Positions 58,331-64,000 of a stretch of DNA of 64,000 nucleotides are shown here, one piece after another; within the stretch, counting starts at the first letter, position 1, and the number at the start of each line of letters is the position of its first letter. The stretch comes from Typhlomys cinereus. Its lineage: Eukaryota > Chordata > Mammalia > Rodentia > Platacanthomyidae. The position numbers and the translations under genes are program-made. Where the stretch lies: positions 3,267,298-3,331,297 of the forward strand of contig JALPQD010000205.1 in the NCBI GenBank assembly GCA_023101885.1, written 5' to 3'. Below the pieces are notes generated by a model. The model did no database searches. It had not been told where the DNA came from and saw only the letters and a program-made list of their open reading frames with translations.

Positions 58331-58520
58331 AGATTAACAGCACAGTGGTTAATGGTGCAGGTTCTGCAATCAGATTATGTGGTCTAAACCTCAGTCTTCA
58401 AGTAATAGCAGTTAATAAAAAGGCTGCTTGTTACTGCAAGTTGTAAGGATTATATGCAGCCAGTTATTCACACAGCATTTAGGACATGGTTATGATCATT
58501 TTCATTTTGTAGATGAAAAG
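58331..58520 (+). mobile_element. MIR SINE, sense
   Basis: CACAGTGGTTAATGGTGCAG GTTCTGCAATCAGATTATGT matches the MIR head; AAGTTGTAAGGATTATATGC and AGCATTTAGGACATGGTTAT match its core and 3' part. Confidence 0.7.
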
Positions 58521-59413
58521 TGAGGTTCAGCTACCTTCCTCCTTCAGGTCTATGGTGGAAAGTACATGAAGTAATGTCTAAGAAAACACATGGTGGATTG
58601 TTCTTGAATAGGTACAGAGTTTCAGTTTTGCAAGATGAAGTCTTCTGAAGATGTGGTGATGACTATGCAATAATGTGAACACACTGAGTACAACTTCATC
58701 GAACGCCTAAAAGAGTTAAGATTAGGTTATGTGTATTATATCACAATATCTCTAAGAAGTAAAAACTTGGTAGATTTCAAAGCTAAATAAAAATATGAAC
58801 TTTACTCCTTTAAAAGTTATAATCTAGTAAATTCTTCTATTAATCTCAACATATCTAAAAAGGATACTAAGACAGGAAGCCTAGTGTAAATGTCAATATC
58901 TAGCTGCACTTCACCAGTTTCAGTGGTAGAATGGAAATAGAAAGGAACAGGCTGGTTTTTACAAGACAATCTGAAGATTCCAAACCTGACCACACATTCT
59001 CTGGCTGCTTTCTACACTGACCAAGTCTCCTCCAGAGGGAAAGATCACTACCAAGTGTTGAAAGGTAGCATCAGGATCGGTTCCAGCAGCTAATCTGCTT
59101 GCTTGGTTCCATTTCTTTTCCAGCTGAGGCTGATGTTGATCCCTGACAATCAATATCACACGTAGGGCAGTGAGCTCACTTCCTGTTCTCACCTCTACTG
59201 TTTTGTGCCCTTGCCACTTACATTTATGCCACCACATTCTTTCCTTTCCTCTCTTCTATAAACAAATTTCAATAAAAGTACAAACTTATCATCTAAAAAA
59301 TTTACATAGGAAACATAAAAATCAAGTGCTCTTAGCTAAGTTTTAGATATTATGCCAAAATCTCCAAGAAACATTTTCTGAGTCTCCCCAGCAAATAAAA
59401 GTATGAATATTCA
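58521..59413. other. Non-repetitive DNA, nothing recognised
   Basis: No gene or repeat identified. The minus-strand open frame at 58959-59237 has no recognisable motif. Confidence 0.5.
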
Positions 59414-59518
59414 GGGCTGGTGAGATGGCTCAAGGGTTAAGACTCTCTCTACCTCATGGGCAGAAGGTCCTCAGTTCAGTTCCCAGGTCCCAATGTACAC
59501 TAGAGCAAAAAACTAAAA
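59414..59518 (+). mobile_element. ID-headed SINE, left half
   Basis: GGGCTGGTGAGATGGCTCAA and CAGTTCAGTTCCCAGGTCCC form the head, followed by AATGTACACTAGAGC and an A-rich end. It is either a monomer with its own tail or the left half of a split dimer. Confidence 0.8.
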
Positions 59519-59908
59519 AAAGGGGGACAAGGAAATAGATCAATAGGGAAGAAAGCCTATAAACTTATAGGTAGGAAGACAATGCATCAAACTACTCTGT
59601 AGGCAGCTGTAATTATACCCACAGAATGGGAACTTACAGTGGAAACCTCTGAGTCTAAAGCTGGATGAATGAAAGGAAATACACATATCAGTGGGTTGGC
59701 CTGAAAAGAGGTAACTTGATACACTATGGAAGCCTGAACCCCCACAAGAGTAGACAAGCCAGAGTGAACACTGGGTCCATAGAAGCATACAGGCAGAAGG
59801 GTAAGAGGAAGTGAGAGGAAATGGTGAAGGGAAGAGAAGGGATGGGGGGAAGAAAAGCTGGGATGAATAATCAATATACTTGTAAAAGCAGAAAAAAAAG
59901 AATGGAAT

Positions 59909-59938
<30 letters not shown>
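59519..59938 (+). mobile_element. Probable L1 3'UTR fragment between two SINE halves
   Basis: It starts near GGGGACAAGG, contains GGAAGAAAGC, a purine-rich tract at 59805-59860 and an ending AATCAATATACTTGTAAAAG, closing in a long A-run (59911-59939). Layout resembles the copy E 3'UTR. The family assignment is by structure, not by close match. Confidence 0.55.
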
Positions 59939-59939
<1 letters not shown>

Positions 59940-60163
59940 CACCAAGCCTGTACTTTTAGCCCTGCTGGGCAGACCTGGGAAATCCCAGAGTGAAGCAAAA
60001 AGAAGGTAGAACCATCCAGGATAATTCCTGAAGTCACCTTTGGTCCTCCACAGGGACATACAGTGTGCTAGCGCTCTCTCTCTCTCTCTCTCTCTCTCAC
60101 TCATATACACATGCATGTGCGCACGCACACACACACACATACATACATAAGTAATAAAGTTCA
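59939..60163 (+). mobile_element. Second unit of the dimeric SINE, without head
   Basis: CCAAGCCTGTACTTTTAGCC CTGCTGGGCAG matches the second unit of the SINE at 6527. It continues to (CT)n at 60076-60098, (AC)n at 60126-60139 and an AAGTAATAAAG tail. Confidence 0.75.
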
Positions 60164-60165
60164 AA

Positions 60166-60913
60166 ATATATGAATTTTCATCTTATTTGGGAGTAAATTT
60201 AAGTTCTGAAATTTTCCTTAATTTTTTTTATCTAGTACTCTGCTTATATTCCCACTTTGAAGCCATGTCAGGACTATTAGCTTTCTAAAGCAACCTGTGA
60301 TTATTGTTTAATGTGAAATGGATCTAAACAACAGCATCTATATACTATATTAACCCAACAGACTGTAGACTCAGACTGAGACAAGGACTTTGCCAATCAC
60401 TTCTGAACCTTGAGCTCTAGAAATGGTGACTTCTAACTTTGAATTTCCAAAAAGAAATAAGCTGATTGTGGATATTTCCTGTCTTAAGTAGTATGTGCAA
60501 AAGCAACCAAAAATTTCATAATTTGGAGACAAAAATGTCTAATTAAAGGAGACAGGAATCTTTGGGGTGTAAAAATCATTGAGTGAGGAATCACAAAGTA
60601 GAGACCTGGTGACTAAAAAGAGTTGAAGAATGATTTTATTGGGAATACATGTAGCCAGAAGCCTATACATTTAGTAGAGGGCTATCTTCTATTTGTTATG
60701 CAACCTATTTGTGCTGTGAAGGAATACAAAAGTATTTCTGTAGGCAAAAACTTGATTCCAACAAAACTGTCTTTTCTGGTCCTGCAACAGTGAGCAGGAA
60801 AGGACAGAAGAAGAATAAATACACCAAGCAATACAATTCAGCATGAGAATATCCTTTGAAATGGGCCCATTTATTAAAACCTGTTCAGCGCTTACTTGCT
60901 TGTACTATCACTT
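60166..60913. other. AT-rich DNA, nothing recognised
   Basis: No gene or repeat identified. Confidence 0.5.
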
Positions 60914-61010
60914 TGTGAAAAATTTATTCAACAAACATTTGCCTGTTTGTCATACACTGAGCAAAGTTCTGGGAAAACAGCTGGGACTCCAGCTTCTCCT
61001 GGGGTTTTAG
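60914..61010 (-). mobile_element. Possible ancient L2/MIR-type 3' end, antisense
   Basis: TTATTCAACAAACATTTGCC ... CACTGAGCAAAGTTCTGGGA resembles the reverse complement of L2/MIR ends. Weak. Confidence 0.4.
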
Positions 61011-61527
61011 ATGAGTGAAGTCAGAGGAAGATGGGCAGAGAGCAAGTATCAAACAACATCGTTCTATATGACCACAGGCAGTTAGAGCTACATGTATGTG
61101 GTCAAGTAACTGAAGGTGAAACAATGAGGCTGCAGAAGGAAACACAGGAAGGAGTGGGGGGTGAGAAACAAGGTTACAGGCAGAATCGCCAGACACAATG
61201 AGACCTTGCAGGAGAACCATTCCATGCTGAAAGCAAAACAACCCACTCCAGGACAAAATGGAGATGGGATGTGACCTGCTTGATGTTTTAAAAATATCAT
61301 GGTAATCTGATGAAGGGCAGCTCTGAGGGGGTTAAATAGTGGAGGCAGGAGGACTAAACAAGAAGTTTTAAATAATCCAAAATTTATTTTTTAAAAAAGT
61401 CAATAAAGATTAAAAAAAAACCTCCTGCCAATGTATGTTCAGGCATCATAGGAGAAGTTTCTCAACATATGAAAGACACTAAACACAAAAAAGTTCAGAA
61501 ATTAAAGGTAATTTCTCCATTATAACA

Positions 61528-64000
61528 CTGAATGTCAATGGAATTAACTTACCAATCAAAAGACACAAGTTACAGTCAAAATGTGTTCCTATACCCAAGG
61601 GGAACACAAGAAAGAGCTTTAGGCAATGCTACTGAGTCCTTACACCTCATCAGAGAGGAGAACCCAGAGGGAAGTTTGACATGCACACTAAAGGATGCTC
61701 CAGGGATCCCACCCACCGCCATCCCCAAACTGGGAGAAAAGGAGGGGAGGAAGGAAGGGGAAAAAGGGGAGGGAGCAAGGGGATATGGGGAGGAAGGGGA
61801 CAGGGTAGCTATTAAGTTTCTATGAGTGGAAAAAATAAATTAAAAAAAGACACAAGTTACAAACATGGATTAGAAATCAAAACCCATCCATCTGATGCCT
61901 TCAGGAAACACATCTTGCAACAAAAGACAGGCACATTCTAAAAGGAAAAGGCTGGTCAAAAATTCTTCAAGCTAAGGGAACCAGGAAACAAGCAAGAGTA
62001 ACAATTATGCTATCTGACAAAGTGGATGTCAAACCAAAGAAAATCATAAGAGATACAGAAGTATACTACATTTTAGTCACAGGTACAATTCACCAGGAAG
62101 ATTTCATAATACTGAACATAGCCGCACCTATGGGCTCCTCCACATTCATTAAACAAACAGTACAACATCTAAAACAAGAAATCAATCCCAAACAATAATT
62201 CTTGAGGATTTCAATACTGCACTCTCAACATGGGATAGATCAACGGGCCAAAAACTCAACAGAGACACATTAGAATTAAATCAAACCCTTACTGAAATGG
62301 ACCTTATAGATCTCTAACAAATCTTCCATCCAAGCACCAAGAAATACACATTCTTCTCAGCAGCACATGGAACTTTCTCCAAAATGACCACATATTGGGC
62401 CACAAAATGAATCTCCACATATACAGGAAAGTTGAAATTATAGCTTGTACCTTATCAGACCACCAACACAAAAAAATAGTAGAAAATACACTAACTCTTG
62501 GAAACGAAACACTATAATGCTAAATGAGAAATGGGTTCAGAAAGAAATCAAAAAGGAAATTCAAGATTTCCTAGAAGCAAATGATGATGATAATGGGACA
62601 CAACAAAAGCTGTCCTAAGAGGTAAGTTTATAGCTCTCAATGCCTATATCAAAAAAATGGAAATGTCATAAGTAAGTAAATTAATAATGCAGTTTAAAGC
62701 TTTAGAGAAACAAGAGCAATCCAATCCTAAAAGCAGTAGAAGAAAGATTAGCAAATCAGGGGAGAAATATATGAAATTGATATAAGAAAATAATACAAAG
62801 AATCAACCAGATGAAAAGCTGGCTCTTTAAAAAAATCAATAAGATTGATAAACCTTAGCTAAATTAGCCAAAACCAAGAAAGAGAAAACACAAATTAACA
62901 AAATTAGAAATGAAAATGGAGTTATCACAACTGAACCCAAGAAATCCAGAGAATTATAAGATCATATTTCAAAAAATTGTACTCCACGAAATTTGATAAC
63001 ACAAAAGAAATGGATGAATTCCTGCATAAGCACAACCTAAATTGAATCAAGAAGTTTTGAATTATTTAAACAGTCCTATAACAAATGAGGAAATTGATGA
63101 AGTAATCAGGAATCTTCCCACCAAAAAATGCCCTGGACCAGGATTCAGCACAGAATTCTACCAGACATTTAAAGAACCACCAATACCACTACTCCTTACA
63201 CTGCTCTAAAAAATAGCAAAAGAAGAAACACTTCCAAATTCCTTCTACGAAGCTAATGTCATACTAATACCAAAACCTAATAAAGATACATTTAAAAAAG
63301 AAAACTATAGGCCAATCTCTTTGATGAACACAGATGCAAAGATTCTCAACAAAATCTTAGTATATCACATTCAAAAACATATCAAAAATATCATTCACTG
63401 TGATCAAGTAGGCTTTATCCCAGGCACACAAGATTGGTTCAACATGCACAAATCAATAAATGTAATCCATCATATAAACCGATCCGAAATCCAAGACTAC
63501 ACGATACTCTCGATAGATGCAGAAAAAGCTTTTGACAAGATCCAACAGCCTTTTATGATCAAAACCCTACAGACATTTGGAATGGAAGGAACTTACATCA
63601 ACATAATAAAAGCTGTATACAATAAGCCAATAGCAAGGATTATACTAAATGGGGAAAAACTCTAAGCATTCCAGCTTCAATCAGGAACTAGACAAGGCTG
63701 TCCACTCTCACCACTTCTATTCAATATTGTACTTGAAGTCTTAGCTGAAGCCAGAAGACAAGAAAGGGACATAAAAGAGATTCAAATCAGAAAGGAATAT
63801 GTCAAGATATCTCTATTTGCAGATAACATGATCATATACCTCAATGGTCCTAAAAACTTCACCAGGAAAATCCTGGTGAACTAATACATACGTTCAGCAG
63901 AGTGGCAGGTTACAAAATAAACTATCTTATACACCAAGGATGAAAAAAGTGAAAAAGTCCTAAGACATACAGCCCCTAAAAAAATGAAATATCTTGGTTT
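61528..64000 (+). pseudogene. L1 ORF2 N-terminal and RT part, copy G
   Basis: Endonuclease: TLNVNGINLPIKRHK up to the insertion, then SDKVDVKPKKIIRDTE and FIKQTVQHLKQEINP (62007-62198). RT: 63321-63665 is open and includes [31 protein letters not shown] and motif [17 protein letters not shown] with the aspartate intact. The catalytic box near 63818 reads FADNM, so the second aspartate is lost. Several frame breaks between 62200 and 63300. It is not functional. Confidence 0.9.
61575..61844 (+). mobile_element. L1 3'UTR fragment (copy H) inside copy G
   Basis: 270 bp: AAGGGGAACACAAGAAAGAG, GGAAGTTTGACATGCACACT, polypurine tract 61735-61800 and the tail AGTTTCTATGAGTGG plus A-rich end. AAAAGACACAAGTTACA flanks it at 61558-61574 and 61845-61861, 17 bp and perfect. 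Confidence 0.95.

Larger units (their letters stand above)
61463..64000 (+). mobile_element. LINE-1 copy G, 5'-truncated, runs off the right edge
   Basis: It starts just upstream of ORF2 (CATATGAAAGACACTAAACA, matching copy A near 756) and continues through the endonuclease into the RT past the window end. It is interrupted by another L1 3'UTR at 61575-61844. The left junction is approximate. Confidence 0.92.

Noticed and set aside
59540..60037. A 165-codon minus-strand open frame with poly-Phe
   Set aside because: It is made from a long A-run, an L1-like fragment and a SINE on the opposite strand; it is not a plausible protein.
1..64000. A novel gene system or functional cluster
   Set aside because: All long protein similarities are explained by L1 proteins or the ATP6V1A retrocopy. 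I found no operon-like order, no intact gene with splice-site structure and no RNA gene beyond SINE heads.

Overview
This window is mammalian nuclear DNA, most likely from a rodent. I find no intact protein-coding gene, no candidate functional RNA gene, no CRISPR array and no bacterial or phage feature. The rodent call rests on four repeat types seen directly. There are ID-type tRNA-derived SINEs with A-box-like and B-box-like motifs, one antisense B1 (7SL-derived) fragment, B3/B4-like SINEs, and several MaLR-type LTRs ending TG...CA with 5-bp target duplications. The commonest young SINE is a dimer: an ID-like head, a second unit of about 140 bp, then an (AC)n tail. It is not a standard mouse or rat B2 or ID. 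A geomyoid or other non-murid rodent is possible, but I cannot assign a family.

Layout. 1-5.6 kb: a left-cut L1 (copy A). 5.6-19.4 kb: an old L1/HAL1-like element split by three SINEs, by a near-full-length L1 with monomer-type 5' end (copy B) carrying a second L1 3'UTR behind it (copy C), and by a 5'-truncated L1 (copy D). 19.4-24.5 kb: an antisense SINE with a perfect duplication, then one MaLR provirus (A) sitting inside another (C). 24.5-37.7 kb: an old near-complete L1 (copy E), split by a SINE and by a full-length processed pseudogene of ATP6V1A, the V-type H+-ATPase catalytic subunit A. That pseudogene is itself split by a 500-bp L1 3'UTR insertion, a complete MaLR provirus (B) and two SINEs.

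37.7-48 kb: SINE fragments, an antisense L1 3'UTR insertion with a 17-bp perfect duplication, a MIR and a solo LTR with a perfect 5-bp duplication. 48-61.4 kb: mostly non-repetitive, AT-rich sequence without recognisable exons, with scattered old repeats, microsatellites and a split SINE/L1 composite. 61.5-64 kb: a last L1 (copy G) running off the right edge.

Nothing here works as a pathway. The value of the window is its layered insertion history. Target-site duplications give a relative order of events, and several small templated duplications record replication or reverse-transcription errors. No previously undescribed system is visible. The best leads are two L1 3' ends inside a single target duplication, a 27-bp internally copied patch in an L1, the L1 promoter monomers, and a repeat-poor stretch at about 48.8-50.7 kb that could hold conserved regulatory DNA.
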